A stretch of DNA of 64,000 nucleotides from Bolinopsis microptera (Eukaryota > Ctenophora > Tentaculata > Lobata > Bolinopsidae), in assembly GCF_026151205.1 (NCBI RefSeq), contig NC_087072.1:17809669-17873668 (forward strand), in the 5' to 3' direction. A program made the position numbers and the translations under genes. Position 1 is the first letter of the stretch, and each line of letters starts with the position of its first letter. The notes under the pieces are model-generated. The model had not been told where the DNA came from, ran no database searches, and worked only from the letters and a program-made list of their open reading frames with translations. Shown here one piece after another: positions 44,742 to 57,519 of this stretch.

Positions 44742-45364
44742 CTGTTGGTACAGGCGATAGAATTTTTTTCAAAGAGTCGAAATCTTAAAGTGTTAATCAA
44801 ATGTTCTTTACATTACAAATTTATTGCTTGATATCCAATATCCATAACACCTCAATATTTTTATGGGCATAAATCATGAAATTTGTAATTACAAGTTAAT
44901 AGAAATATGTCGATGATCATATCTGCGCAATGATAATCAACCTCATATTTTATTCTTAATACTAAGAACCTCTAAAACCTATACAAAACATAAACCCTAC
45001 GGCAATGTATTCGCCAATTCCTTGGTGCTCGATGGACATTATGATTTTCAGTTCTAGAACACAAATTTATTGAATCATTCGAGCACTTGGCATAACATAA
45101 ATTTAAGCAATAAATTAGTTATATCATATATTATAGCTAAATAAAACATAGTAATACTGTAATACCTAACATACTAGCAACAAATTTCCGTAACTATTAC
45201 CAATGTTAGCATTGTAGCATTAAAATTGAAATTTGAACCCTAAAATAGTAAACAATTAAAATTATGTGTCCTAAAAAAGTGTCCTAGAAAATTTTCCTAG
45301 TAAACTAATAGTAATTAAAACTCGGTGGAATGTGGTAGTTTCTGATCAACAGAAAACTGTGCAG
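44742..45364. other. 3' flank of the SLC15 gene
   Basis: AT-rich, with no repeat structure or exon apparent. It probably contains the transporter 3'UTR (AATAAA-like strings on the minus strand). Confidence 0.4.
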
Positions 45365-48300
45365 TTATTTCTTCTTAACCTCCTTCATCTGAACATCTTC
45401 AGGCTTGACTGCTTCTTCTTGGCAGCTCTCCAACTTGAATTTTTCCAGTGGACCTATTACTTGTCGAGTAATGAAGAACATGGCAATAGCGGCCGCAATC
45501 TCAATTCCTGCCCACATAAAGTAGAGATGAAGCTGAAAATAATAATTTTGAGATTAACTACGGAATATTTGTAAACTGATTTTCCACTTTCCATGCACAA
45601 AGAATGTGAAACTGCACACCAAACTAGTATTTTAACTGAATCAACAATTTAGTGACCGATCCATATTATAATGACTCAATGTTCACGTTGGAGAAACATG
45701 TGTAAAATTTTTGTAAGTACATTTGACCTAATGTCTAAATGTAAAATTCCCTGGACCTGATATAAGGGCAATCAACTAGGACTTACATCTCTCTTGGTTG
45801 CCTTGGTAAAGATGATGGTGATGATGTTTCCGAATGCATTTGTGAGGAGGAAGAAAGACTGACAGACTGATTTCATGGAGGCTGGAGCCTGAAACAGAAT
45901 AATGGTTGGTACAACAACATTTCAAAAAATGGCTTTCTAATTGGGAATATATTTAAAACAGTAAAACATCTTAATTCAAATTAAGTATGATCCTACGACT
46001 TACATAAGCGTAAGCAAATTCAAGACCAGTGATAGAACACAAGATTTCTCCGCAAGTGATGATGAAGATTTGGGGGATAGTGGTGAGGATGTGTAACTGA
46101 AATTCCTGGGGTAGAGTCTCCAGAGTGTAGCTGGACATATGTGCTTCATTGTACGCAGCAACTCGTTCCTATCAAGGGGTTTGGAAGATATGTTATACAA
46201 TGCGCCATAAATTGTTTTTATATCACAATGCTGGCAAGCATTACCGTCGCCCTTATATCCACAATACTATTTACCCCCTATACTATTATATCCCCTTTAT
46301 TGTTTTCCAGGCATTAAGACTTTTTCGAAAGTAGTTCAGCAGGTTCATTTAAGTTCAAAACATTCTAATTCAATGTTAAAGATGACAGGAATAAGAAATA
46401 GTTATATGGAGGTTTTTAAGAAATTTGCGCAAAATACGCGCCAGCATGTTATACGAAATTAGGTAAAAAACCCAAAATCGCCATATTCAGGTGCCTTAAA
46501 AACCATGTTAAAATTGAGTTAGAGATCTGAAACTTTGCAGGGCGTCTAGACCTTGTCCAAGTCGACAGTAAAAAAAATTTCATGTTTCAGGAGTATCGGG
46601 AAGTGGGTTTTCTGGAACCCCTGTTTTACAACAGATTGTCGTGAAGATATATAATAATATGTATAGACGCTTTTTGCAGTCAATTGTAGCCTACATTTAA
46701 GTGTCCGTAGATTCAAAAGTATAAAAGATACAGTCATTTCGAACCACAGGTTTTAAAGATAATCGTTTATACTTTAGTTTACTTTATATTGAAAAATAAT
46801 TTATCATCATCATCATCACTTGATGACGTCATCAATTTAAGTGTTTTTAAAACTTGATTTTTGACAAAACAACAACTTTTCAAATCGATTTTACACCATT
46901 AAAGAGTAATTTTATTCAAAATCTGAGGACATTTTCACCTTAGATAATTGTTCAAGCATTCTAAAAATCTACCGGAAAAGTTTCCTATCTTACTCCTTCA
47001 TAAAGATATTTGCTATTGAAGTTAGTGCTTTTTTGAAGAATAATTTTATAAAAACACAAAAGTTGTGAATTAGTATTCTCTGGTGTTGGGCTATCCCTTA
47101 GGTTGTGGAGCTCAATTTTGCTTTTTAAGGTGTAAATTGTGTTATAGGCTAGTTTTAAAGTTAAAAATCGAAAAGTTGCACACGTGGGGACACGCCCAAA
47201 TTGATTTAAAATAGCTAAAATCACTAAAAATTTTGATTTTCACGATTTTTATCAACTTTGGAGTCCCGTTGTGATCCAAGTTCTTTTTGAAATCTTCTGA
47301 AACTTTGCATGCTTATCAAACTATATATTAAATACCACTATGCAAAAATTTACGGTGATTCAATATTGTATGCGCACGCAACGTCCGCTCAAAGTTTGCA
47401 CGTGCGAAAGGTGAGAATTTTGCTCATTCGTGATTTCGAATATATTCTGCTTTCCACGATATTTAAATGGCATTATATATGAATTTAATGCCAACTTGAA
47501 TGAGTAAAAAGTGCCATATTCAGTCGGTTATCGACAGATATACCTAACTAAACACAAGGAAACGTTTTCAAAGGCAGAATTTCGAAATCGTCGAAATTAC
47601 CTCCTTGTTAATGAAGTTTCGACTAGCTGTGTAAATTATCCTGACATTATAATCAAAAAGAGATGATATTTGACCAAAACCCATAATCATGGGTAGAGTG
47701 TACCGCTGCCAGTGTCTCTCTTTTCCAAACAAAAGGAAATGATATTAATTTGATGAACAGTCCGCTAATGCAAATTGATACCGAGAATGAAATCGGTCGC
47801 TCGCTTTTTCCATTCGATCACGGCTCACGAATTGTAATAAAGCTTATTGATTTGAAAAAGCGAGCGACCGATTTCATTCTCGGTATCAATTTGCATTAGC
47901 GGACTGTTCCTCAAATTAATATCATTTCCTTTTGTTTGGAAAAGAGAGACACTGGCAGCGGTACACTCTACCCATGATTATGGGTTTTGGTCAAATTAAG
48001 TAATTACATAAATTGTTTTACTGATATGACCATATTTCAATAAAATTGTTAAAAGAACAATGAAATGCTAAGATAACTTAGTCATATCATTGACAATTTG
48101 ACAAAATAAGTGTTACCTCCATTCCAAGTTCGACAAATCCACAAATTAAGAAAGAACATGCAACGAGGACCATTCCAGCTACCATTCGGAAGGTAGCCCT
48201 GAAAAAAGTCACGACTAAAAACAGATTTCATATGATAGATTGATATGCTAGTTGCCGTTTGATTTATTGAATAGATTGATAAGATTACAATTGAGATGTA

Positions 48301-51057
48301 TTTATACAATTATACATGAAAGAGCATTCGTTTATAAACGAATGTTCTTTCATTCAATTCAATCAGAAACTACTCTACTTACCCGGTGGGTATGCCAACT
48401 TTTTTCATCAATGGATACACCACAGTCTCGAACACAGGAATCATAACCAAAATTAGCAGTGGATTAAACACTTGCATCTGATCTGGCTTGATTGTGATGC
48501 TCCCCTGAAACAGTGTTCATTGTTTGATGGTGAAGTTAAAAATTAGGGAATTAGTCGGAGCTGCTGTAAATAAAATCAGCAAAGATAATTGTGGTAACTT
48601 GGGCCGATAAAGAAGTGTTTACTAACAAGTTGCCCGTTCAGTCTTTGGGCCTGCACAATCCACCTGCTTCCTTGTTGCTCAAACAGGGCCCAGAAAAATG
48701 GAAATGGGATAAAGACAGCCAGAACTCTAAATAGCTGTTTAGTTTCAGCGACTTTCTTTGCCTGAAATAAATCATATCGTCCTGATCATATACAGTATAC
48801 ACATACGATCATATGGGTTTTTTGGGATACCAATAACATAAGTCTCCGATTCCCTCAATGTCAAAATAACAGATACAACTATAAAGCTATTTATAGATAT
48901 CAACTCACACCAAAGAGCTCTTCCGGACTCGTTTTACTGGTGGCCATTGCCTGAACAAATGAATATGATTTGCAAGATTGGCGACAACTTCAATCCGCAG
49001 CTATTGTTTTTCTTTCCATTAATAAAAACTCTTCCGTGAAATTAGACTTTAAAATAAGTACACTTCTCACAACTGTAGGCAATGTTTTAGAAATCTTAGT
49101 TTTTATTTTACGCACCCAAGAGACTTTAGCAACATCGACGATGGGGTTTCCTAGGGGAGGAACTTTGACATACCATTTACTGGCCAACACGAACGCTATC
49201 ACAGCCAGTACCATGAAAAAGGCTGGCACACCAAACGCTAATGGGAAGCAAGTCGTTTCACCCATACAGCTTGAACCTGAAGACGTATTTTTATACATTT
49301 TTGTACGAGTTGCAATCAATGAATGTTAAAATTGCCAAATTGAACTATTAACTTTATTACTATTTTCAGTGTCAATCAAGACTAACTTCTGAGCTCGGGA
49401 GTTAAAAGAGTTGCCACTGTGCTGCCAGCATTGATCGAGAAGTAAAACATGGAGAAATACCGTTGAACTCTTCCTGACTGAAACGAAATATTGAACTTTA
49501 TTTTTGCCCAAAAATGAATGATAAAATCTGCGATAAAACTAGCTGTATAAATCGCGCAATATACGAGACAAAGTATTCCATATGTTCAAGACGATGCACG
49601 AACCAATCGGACATCCGACAAGTGCAAGCACTAAATAACATGGACAACGGTTTGGAATTCTTAAGAGGTTTAAATGTATTAAAATATGATAATCCAATTG
49701 TATTATGGTTAGTTTAGGGATACCTACCTCTGATTTAAGGAATTGATCGCCACCGAAACTAGAAACACAGGGTTTAATACCACCAGTCCCCAAAGCAATT
49801 ATTTGAAGTCCTAACAAAGGTCCCCACGTCTGAGGCTGAATGTCGGTTGCCCCCTCTGGATTACTCGCTGCTGGAAACCACATGCCGACAGCAGTGAGTG
49901 CCATTATGGCATTACCAATACAATACACCACCGAGAGTATCAAGATGGTCCTGAAAGTAAGGATTATCAATCAGTGCAATATCAATTATTCAATTGATTA
50001 ATAAAAACTGGGATTAAGATTCATCCTTATAATATGTTATTGTGTACTTACAGATACTTTCCAAGGAAAACATCAGCGATTAGTGCTCCTAGAAGAGGGG
50101 TTGCATAGCATAGAGCAACAAATTCGTGATACCAATCAGAAGCATCATCCTTGTTCATCATTAGCTTTTTCGTGAGATAAATCATGAGTACAGCTGAAAT
50201 CATGGCAATGATTCTACAGGATAAAACAATTGGTGAAAAGTACGTCAAAGATGTAACCAGGGTTTCCTAAGGATTGATACCTTTATTCTAGGGACACTTG
50301 AGAAACATGCAATCGAAGTGAGGCAAGTTTACCCAGTAAATGAGTTACATAGTTTATATAATTAACAAAAGTGTAACCTTACTTCTCATTCCATAGTAGG
50401 AAAATCTCTCACAGAACTCATTTGAGATGATGAAGGGTATCGTTATAGGATATCCAAATACCTGAAAATGATGATGAATTGAAAAAGCCAGATCAGATTG
50501 ACAGAAAGGATTAATATCAACCATCGAAAGTATGTTGGGTAAGAGTTCAATGGTACTGAATAACTCTTCAGTTAATCATTATATGAACAATTGATAATAT
50601 AAACAATTATTAAATATTCTAGAGGCTGACCCGCTTCACAGACTGCTTTTTCAATAATATCTTGTCATCTATATCATCCTTTGGAACTGAGATCGCTGAA
50701 AAACCATTTGGTTATATTGAGTACTCAACTCAAACACACCTTAACATACCCCAATCCTTAACATGTCATACTGAGAGTGATAATACAACTCTTCTGTAAA
50801 ATGTAATTTATATTGTGACAATAATTAAGGAAAACTAAATAAAAATACGAAGAATAGATGACGGAACTATATGAATCGTGTCTACAGTTAACTTCGAAGA
50901 TGCTTTAGTAGTATAGTGTGATCAGGATGCGCTTTTCCTCACCATACTCATCCTCAATGTTAGCATCGTGATCAAGGTAATCTTGATGGATAAAACCCTT
51001 TCGGTTCAGACTATCGTCACTTCCTGTTGCTGTTAGGGCTGAGTAGTGAAAGCTCAT
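45365..51057 (-). CDS. SLC15/POT family proton-coupled oligopeptide transporter, 14 exons, complete
   Basis: Exons: 50943-51057 (ATG), 50631-50695, 50383-50461, 50052-50193, 49728-49950, 49387-49477, 49116-49276, 48909-48950, 48627-48761, 48383-48504, 48117-48198, 46004-46168, 45787-45888, 45365-45532 (TAA). All phases match; the total is 1692 nt, 563 residues. POT hallmarks are present: [13 protein letters not shown] (ExxER proton-coupling motif, TM1), [25 protein letters not shown] (PTR2 signature 1), [17 protein letters not shown] (PTR2 signature 2), [47 protein letters not shown] and [14 protein letters not shown]. These membrane carriers import di- and tripeptides with protons. The loop between TM9 and TM10 is short, so the large extracellular domain of vertebrate PEPT1/PEPT2 is missing; overall length is nearer SLC15A3/A4. 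A few donors are non-consensus (GTCAGC, GTGCGT). A repeat hairpin occupies the intron at 46169-48116. Confidence 0.92.
46411..46960. repeat. Dispersed repeat, second copy (inside an SLC15 intron)
   Basis: Shares blocks with 40911-41380, partly inverted, including AAGAAATTTGCGCAAAATAC and an ATCATCATCATCACTTGATG microsatellite-like block next to TGACGTCATCA. Confidence 0.75.
47668..47996. mobile_element. Snapback inverted repeat (143-bp arms, 43-bp loop)
   Basis: The left arm 47668-47810 and right arm 47854-47996 are complementary with about one mismatch. The arms contain TGACCAAAACCCATAATCAT, GCCAGTGTCTCTCTTTTCC, AAAGGAAATGATATTAATTT and GAGCGACCGATTTCATTCTC. Single-arm relatives occur at 61998-62115 and, more diverged, at 25243-25392. 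It is located in an SLC15 intron. Confidence 0.92.
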
Positions 51058-51110
51058 TCACAATAACTATCTCTCAACGTATCATGAGGTGTGTAGGGGT
51101 TGTCCTCGGG

Positions 51111-51157
51111 GTTATACCTCACGCGTTATACCTCACGCGTTATACCTCACGCGTTCC
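51111..51157. repeat. 14-bp tandem repeat upstream of the SLC15 start
   Basis: About three units of GTTATACCTCACGC, 55-100 nt upstream of the transporter ATG. It may lie in its promoter or 5'UTR; no function is implied. Confidence 0.85.
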
Positions 51158-52059
51158 CAGTTAACTCATTCCTTTAAATCAGAATGATGGGGTGATTTAA
51201 ATAAGTGTCCATCAGAAACGATTTGATAAATTCAAATGATTTTTTTACCAAACACAGTATTATTTTTCAACAGTCAGGGAGATTTGAGAGCCCGAAAAGC
51301 TGACAGAATCGAAAATAAACCTTTGCAATTTCTAGCACAATGATTAATATTCTAAGTTTAAACATTTGAGAGCACCTCATTATGAAATAGCTACAACGAA
51401 AAAGCTCCACAACCGACGGTAGGTACACTTATACCAAATATATCAAAAAGCAACCTTTTTAAATACCTAGAACCTTGACAGCAATTCTATTTGTCAATGT
51501 GCTGGACAGCCGAATGACCTAATATAAATAATAAATCAACTGTGCAAGAGATCTTGGATTTAGGTAAATGAATATTTAGTGGTATTTTAGCATTTCACAA
51601 CTGGACAAATGGACAATTGCTATACACGTACTTTAAAAGAAACGAGGACAGACCGCGTGATGACTAAACAGGGGTTTTTAACCTGGACGATACAAAAGAC
51701 TTCCTAAAGTTGCCTTGGTGTCATGGTGTGGTAATGATCGTCACCACCTTGATCAAAATAGATCAACTGTACTCCTATAAGGTCAAACCATCAGTTGTAA
51801 TGCATTATGTTCCACTACCTTGACGTTGTGACTGAACAATCAACCATGCAATTACTAAAACTATGTGCCAGGTCCTGGCAATAATACTTTTAATTTGACA
51901 CCTCCCACCTTTTTACTACTTCTCCGCGACTTTTAATTTGGCTGAAATGATCAGAATCGAGAATACCAAACCCTAAATTATAAAATTAGGCCAAGAGATA
52001 TCATTATACTGAAATAAAAAAGGATTCACCAAGCCGTATGTCATAAATCAAGAATCAAG
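51158..52059. other. Intergenic between SLC15 and a possible plus-strand gene
   Basis: No repeat or exon identified. If the exon at 52060 is real, this 0.9 kb would act as a divergent promoter region. Confidence 0.4.
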
Positions 52060-52157
52060 ATGGCGCAACGCAGCTTTATAGCTGAACAGCTAAAAGACTA
52101 CATAACAGTGCTCAAAACCAATCGCGCTCGTGTACTTCAGCTAATAACGACTCAATG
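52060..52157 (+). CDS. Possible first coding exon of an unidentified plus-strand gene
   Basis: AAGATGGCG is a strong start context. The ORF MAQRSFIAEQLKDYITVLKT, then NRARVLQLITTQW, ends at a consensus donor (CAATG|GTAAGTAA). The product is amphipathic and helical, with no recognised family. A possible next exon in matching phase begins near 54073 (after CTTTTCAGTTCAG) and reads DVMSRTLLVAALVLQVC, a membrane or signal-like segment, before another GTAAGT at 54120. The link is conjectural. Confidence 0.4.
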
Positions 52158-52555
52158 GTAAGTAATCTTACACTGTAATACAATGAGTACTTAGTAACTG
52201 CATATACAATAATGACTTTAATATACTCAGTCATAGTGTCCTGTGTTTGGTGTGACTCATTTTAAACAATCCTAATAAGTAGTCACAAATGAACGGATGA
52301 AGTATGGACAAAACGGAACAGAGATCTGATCAATTAGATTCAAAAATCTTTGTTATAATCGAATATGTAATGCTAGCGTATATAGCAAGGTAGACCCAAC
52401 AATACCACAATGTACTACACACTACACGATAATAACGCACAGCAACTCAATAGAACAGTAAGAAAAGCTAAACATTGAGCATAATGACTGCCTCAAGTAC
52501 ACTGTCATGTGCAGTACACAATACACGTATACAACTTTAATGATGCAAATAGGTA

Positions 52556-52662
52556 GAGTATTAAGTATACAGTACCTACAGTGTCTGGGTACAGTATGTA
52601 CACTGTACAGTGTCTGGGTACAGTATGTACACTGTACCTACAGTGTCTGGGTACAGACATGA
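52556..52662. repeat. Short tandem/palindromic GTACA-rich repeat
   Basis: Three copies of CAGTGTCTGGGTACAG, separated by TATGTACACTGTAC, which is itself palindromic. Confidence 0.8.
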
Positions 52663-53177
52663 CTCGTATTACCATTTACCTACTATATTCTATATAAGAC
52701 TTCATAAATAGTTGTTCTAGACTATTTTAGCCATTGTTGTGCAATTGCAGAGGTATCTGGACTGAATATAACTGCGGGCTGACCATAATTTAATTAAGTT
52801 GAGGTAATGAAGATGCAACTATAAGTTATAACATAATATGCGGGAACATTATGGTGTCCTGAAATCAGTAGATCTGTGTTAGATACTACTAGCGTCTAGC
52901 AGGAACCCGTCTAACTATAAAGTGGTGACTCAAGAGACTAAAATAATTATCACTTATTTAATTCGCGTTTTTGACACCACTTGGGGGTCCAAATTTTGGG
53001 CACTAAAATTCTTATTTCTTGGCCAATTTTTTATTTGTTCATGCTGATTTGAAGGCCATTAAGGCATTTGACCCCGTCAAAAAAGTTTCAGTTGTATATC
53101 TTTTACGGTTTTTGCAGAACGTCGTGTTAAAGTTGATTCCGTGGTGTCAGTAAAATGGTACGGATGTGTATACATTA

Positions 53178-53530
53178 TACAAGGTGGGCCAAAAGTCATT
53201 GAGCATATGTTGGCCTTAATAGCTCCGCCGTGTTTTATATTTTAGAGCTGTTGCTTTGCAGATAGCATACTGTACCTTCTGGTTCGAGGATTTCGTCGTC
53301 AAAATTTGAAAATTTTAATATTTTAGACCACGCCCATTCATTATTAAAACACCTGTATTGTTGTCTCTAATTTTTTCAGAGATGGTAGACGGGTAGATTA
53401 TTTCATGTTGCATCTGATCAGAGAAAATTACGTGAAATAGATTTGAAATGAATGAGTTATCAAGCATTTAGTTTATCTTGAGTGACCGACAACTGAACCC
53501 AATTAAACCTAGTTCCCACGCAGTTAACAG
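53178..53530. mobile_element. Diverged mariner-type MITE copy
   Basis: ACAAGGTGGGCCAAAAGTCA begins the copy. The following order (ATATGTTGGCC, GGTTCGAGGATTTCGTCG, AAATTTGAAAATTTTAATAT, GACCACGCCCATTCA, AAAACACCTGTATTGTT) is that of 18277 down to about 17950. The far end is not clear; CCCAATTAA-type repeats follow to about 53680. Confidence 0.75.
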
Positions 53531-54169
53531 GCACCCAATCAGCTTAATTGGGTGACCAATCAGCTTAAATCCCAAAACGACAACTGAACCCAAGTCATAT
53601 CACAACTGCACCGAAATCGGAAATACGACAACTGAACCCAACGATCGGATTATCAGGTTATCCTTCTTCGCAGGGGACTGTGGTCATTATCACTATAGGA
53701 TAGATCATGACCACTGTAATTTAGAGCATTAGAGCCCTGTGCTTACCCCGGTAAAATATTAATAAGTGGAGAAAGATCACGAGCAACAAAGTCTGGATCT
53801 TCAAAAAAGATACTTTGAACGTAGTTATCTTGTTAGCAAATTGATTGGGTGATTATGTGACACGACTCCTTAATTGGGCTACCCTAAAAATTCCCACTGT
53901 GTAAATCTGATATCACGTACCCCATGCCATGCTTTAAGCGTGCTACTTGAGCCTTAGGAATTATTAAAGAATTCCTGGCGGAAAATGAATAGTGAAACAT
54001 AACTGTTGCGAAAGGATAACTACTGAAACATCTCTACAGCAGTCTACAATATGTCTTTTCAGTTCAGGGATGTCATGAGCAGGACCCTCCTTGTAGCTGC
54101 ACTAGTGCTGCAAGTTTGTGTAAGTGTAACAGCTGCACTAGTGCTGCAAGCATATATAACAGCTGCACT

Positions 54170-55930
54170 ATAATATTATTATATTTATAATGCAGCAAGC
54201 CTTTTGAAATTCGCTACAAAATTACACCCATATCTGCTTTAAACTACATATTACTTTTGTATAAAGACTAAAGAGTGATAGTTACAATGATAGAATGACA
54301 ATCGAGAAACCCTCTGAAATGTTGAATTTCAGCAAACATTCTAAGAGTACTTTAGTGCGGAAGAATGACGTTACAAAGCAAAGAAAAAATGCAATATTAC
54401 CCTGGAAACAAAAACATATCGATACGAAACAGTGCCAGCTGTAAGCTGCACTGCTACCATTATACAGTAACCGTTACAATAAAGAGAGTAATTAATGACT
54501 TCATCGAGATTAGAAAGCATATTGTGTAATGTGTAGGGTATTTACTATTTACTTACATGGAACATAAAAACCTAGCATACAACCCATAGATCGGAGGAAA
54601 GAAATGAATAATCACTATCTATTTAGTATTTAATTTTATTGAACACACGTATTACAATATGTTCCACGCACACTCTACTTGGCACTAAGACCTGTTTGAA
54701 TATTGACAAGCTCTTCATTTATAAGCGAAGGGTATTTATGAGGTATTATATGACTGTTTTCTTGGGTAAATTTCTATTGATCCCGTTTGATGCGACAATG
54801 AAAATGCTCTTATCAGGAAAGGAATAATTTGATATATATAGTAGTGTTGAAAGTATTAAAATTATTATATGACTCATATGCTAATTATATGACTCATATG
54901 TCACATATTGTGAGAGTATTGAATTTGAAATTATATGTCAGAAGTATTGTTACATTTAACCACAGTACTGAGTATAGTTATACACGTACAGTGTACACTG
55001 TACAGTGTACACTGTACAGGTTATCGTGAGATCATAACATTTTACTCTTTATATCGTCATATATGTTAGTGCCCTAGGTCCCAGCTTGGCCACCAGAAAC
55101 ATAACTTTACAGGGGCGTTAAGTCCGTTTTATTGGCGATGTAAGTAGTAAGTACCCTATAGCCATAGGGTTCCGATGCTCAATCTTATAGTGGCCATCTT
55201 GACTTAAGATTCTTGAGCATGACCACGAAGAAGAAGAGGCCCTACTATACCGAGTGAACATCGACAGTTAATAACGTTACTTTCCAGCTCCAGTCACAGA
55301 AGACGCCTCAGTCTCACCACTGATCCTAAATGTAAATATAGGGAACTGGTAGTAAGTTTATTGGCAACCCTGCACGGTGCATTGTATGATGCATTGTATG
55401 GTGCATTGTATGATGCCCCAGAATGAACCGTACCTGACCGATATAGCCAGACCTCAATTGTTTTATATAGTGTGTATTGCACGGGTTTAATTACAAAACA
55501 CACTAAACAACGATTCGTAATATAGACCTTTAACAAGGATTAACTAAAGATAGTTATAGGACGGATAATCTGTGCAAGTTTGGGCGAATTTAATATATCT
55601 CCTCAAACACAAGGAAATAGTGCTGTCGGACGAGAGTCGTGTTACCTTTACAGAGTTCTCTGTGCCAGCTCCTAAGGCCAGTTCCAAGCACAATTTAACC
55701 ACTTTTCTAAATTTCCATTTACTGGCGCCAAGATTTAGGAAGCGATTGTAACCACTTTTATGACTTTCATAAATCATTAAGCAATATAATACTGCTAAAG
55801 CGTAACCCTTGCTACCTTCTAGTTTTAGTTCTTTGTTACCAGATACGGGGGAGTTTGGTGGTCTTAGCATGTTAAACAATATGCGATTATAAGCGATTTA
55901 AAGCGCTTTTCCAGACTTATTCAGTCTAGT
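54170..55930. other. Intergenic, no supported gene
   Basis: Contains a TGTACACTGTACAG palindromic microsatellite at 54984-55018 and a TGCATTGTATGATGCATTG tandem at 55376-55415. The 111-codon minus-strand ORF at 55544-55879 (KGYALAVLYCLMIYESHKSG, then a basic stretch) has no splice support and matches no family I know. Confidence 0.4.
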
Positions 55931-55935
55931 AATAT

Positions 55936-55985
55936 ACTGCTCTCGAGCTCACAGAGCTCCATATGTCCGTGAGCTCGAGAGCAGT
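55936..55985. repeat. 17-bp perfect inverted repeat (hairpin)
   Basis: Arms ACTGCTCTCGAGCTCAC (55936-55952) and its complement (55969-55985) around a 16-nt loop. Confidence 0.9.
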
Positions 55986-56763
55986 TATACCCATGACAAT
56001 GAAATTCATAATCATTAGCACGTGCAGCGTGCATCATCACGGAGAAGACTTCTGAAGACATCATTATCTTATCACAATTGTAAAAAAGGTATCAGTACTG
56101 CATTGTAAATGTTCTCAATTTGGAACTGGTCACACATCAGTGTTTTATGAAGCCTTGTCAAAGTAGGCATCCTGCCGAATTTTCCGAATTTCGAAGCATC
56201 CCATCCAATTCTAGTTTGAAATCATGTTACAAGTTGTGACCGAGGTCAGCCTACGAAAATTAACACTTGCATAGATTGCAGCGCCCGTTTGGTGTTTGAT
56301 GAAGATACCATTGTACTCAGGTGAACTTCCACAGCAACGGATTCTTTTCTGTCGGCAAACTGCTACCTCCCGATCAAGCCAATATACGGGGTTGTACCAC
56401 ACATCAATATTATTCAATATGCCCCCTTTATCGAGATCAGCCGTTTTGAATTTTGTTCAAAACAACAATACAAATTGCAACATAATGTAAATTTTGCATA
56501 CTGCCTTATTCAACAACTGAATGTTGTTGATCAACTTTGAGATACCATTTTTGCAGTGGTTATCAAAAAAAAACAATTGGGAACTAACTTGGAAATCCTT
56601 GCGCCTCCAGTGCAGAAGAACGACGCCTCGTGCCGTCATACTTCTCCAAGTCCTGGAAATTTACCGAGTAATTTATACTAACCATGACATTAATATCCTT
56701 TACAAAATAGTAGCTCATCATTTTCACGATGAATGAAAAAACTGGAGATGAAATGATTTTATA

Positions 56764-56880
56764 ATGAAGGTTTTAACACCCCTCATATTATGCGTTTGCA
56801 CTGCAGTTGTGGGTTCTGTGACCTACTCATTCGGTGACGGGTCTTTTTTCGGTGAATGCAGTCTGTCCTCACATATTGGT
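56764..56880 (+). CDS. Possible signal-peptide exon of an unknown secreted protein
   Basis: ATG followed by KVLTPLILCVCTAVVGS (hydrophobic, small residues at the end, signal-peptide-like), then VTYSFGDGSFFGECS. The frame soon runs into a poly-G tract and GC-rich repeats, so the exon end cannot be placed. A chance ORF is possible. Confidence 0.3.
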
Positions 56881-56885
56881 GGGTG

Positions 56886-57150
56886 TCGTCGGGGGGGGGG
56901 GGGGGGGAGTCGTATGGGGGTTCTACCATTCTGCAACCGCTGTCGGGGGCTGACTCAGGTGCGGCTGATGTCGGGATGGATGGTTCTGATTCGGTGTACT
57001 CGGATATGCTGATGCGGTGGTGTCTGGAGGGTTTCAGCGGGGTGGTTCTGGCTCTTGTGTGCCGGGTGGTAGTGATGAGGAATGTAGTGATGTAGCGGGT
57101 GGTAGCCGGGTGGTAGTGATGAGGAATGTAGTGATGTAGCGATGATGAGT
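56886..57150. repeat. Poly-G tract and 43-bp direct repeat
   Basis: A run of about 18 G at 56889-56907 is followed by a G-rich tract. GGGTGGTAGTGATGAGGAAT-to-GATGTAGCG occurs twice, at about 57063 and 57106. Confidence 0.75.
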
Positions 57151-57418
57151 CTGGCGGGGAGTGTGGTACTGGTGAGTTGGAGTCTGATACTGTCGGGCGG
57201 CACAGAGGCGGGCGGAGGGGAACGCCGGTCGAACGGTTAATGGGCGGGACCTAGCGGGAATTTTGGGTTTGGGGGGGGCGAGCTCTGATGGATGCGGTTG
57301 TAAGTTGTCACCACTACTGGTCTGTCTGATGTGAACGGGCTGATGAGCGAGAGCGTGAATATCGTCAGTGGGATTCTCGGGCTTTGTCTGAGTATGTGGT
57401 TGGTGGAACTGACTACTG

Positions 57419-57519
57419 GTGCTGGAACACCATGTTGACATGCAGGTGTTCGTGTGTGGAGTTGTGCACTGCACAACTCCACACACGAACACCTGCATGT
57501 CAACATGGTGTTCCAGCAC
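57419..57519. repeat. Perfect 50-bp-arm palindrome with a 1-nt centre
   Basis: Arms 57419-57468 and 57470-57519 are fully complementary around the single base 57469. The arms contain GGAACACCATGTTGACATGC and GTGTTCGTGTGTGGAGTTGT. ORFs crossing it on both strands share the same peptide, as expected from a palindrome. Confidence 0.95.

Noticed and set aside
48990-49319. Extended exon reading through 49115 into a longer C-terminal segment
   Set aside because: The continuous frame past the GTGCGT donor is low-complexity and basic, whereas splicing at 49116 keeps phase with the next transporter exon.
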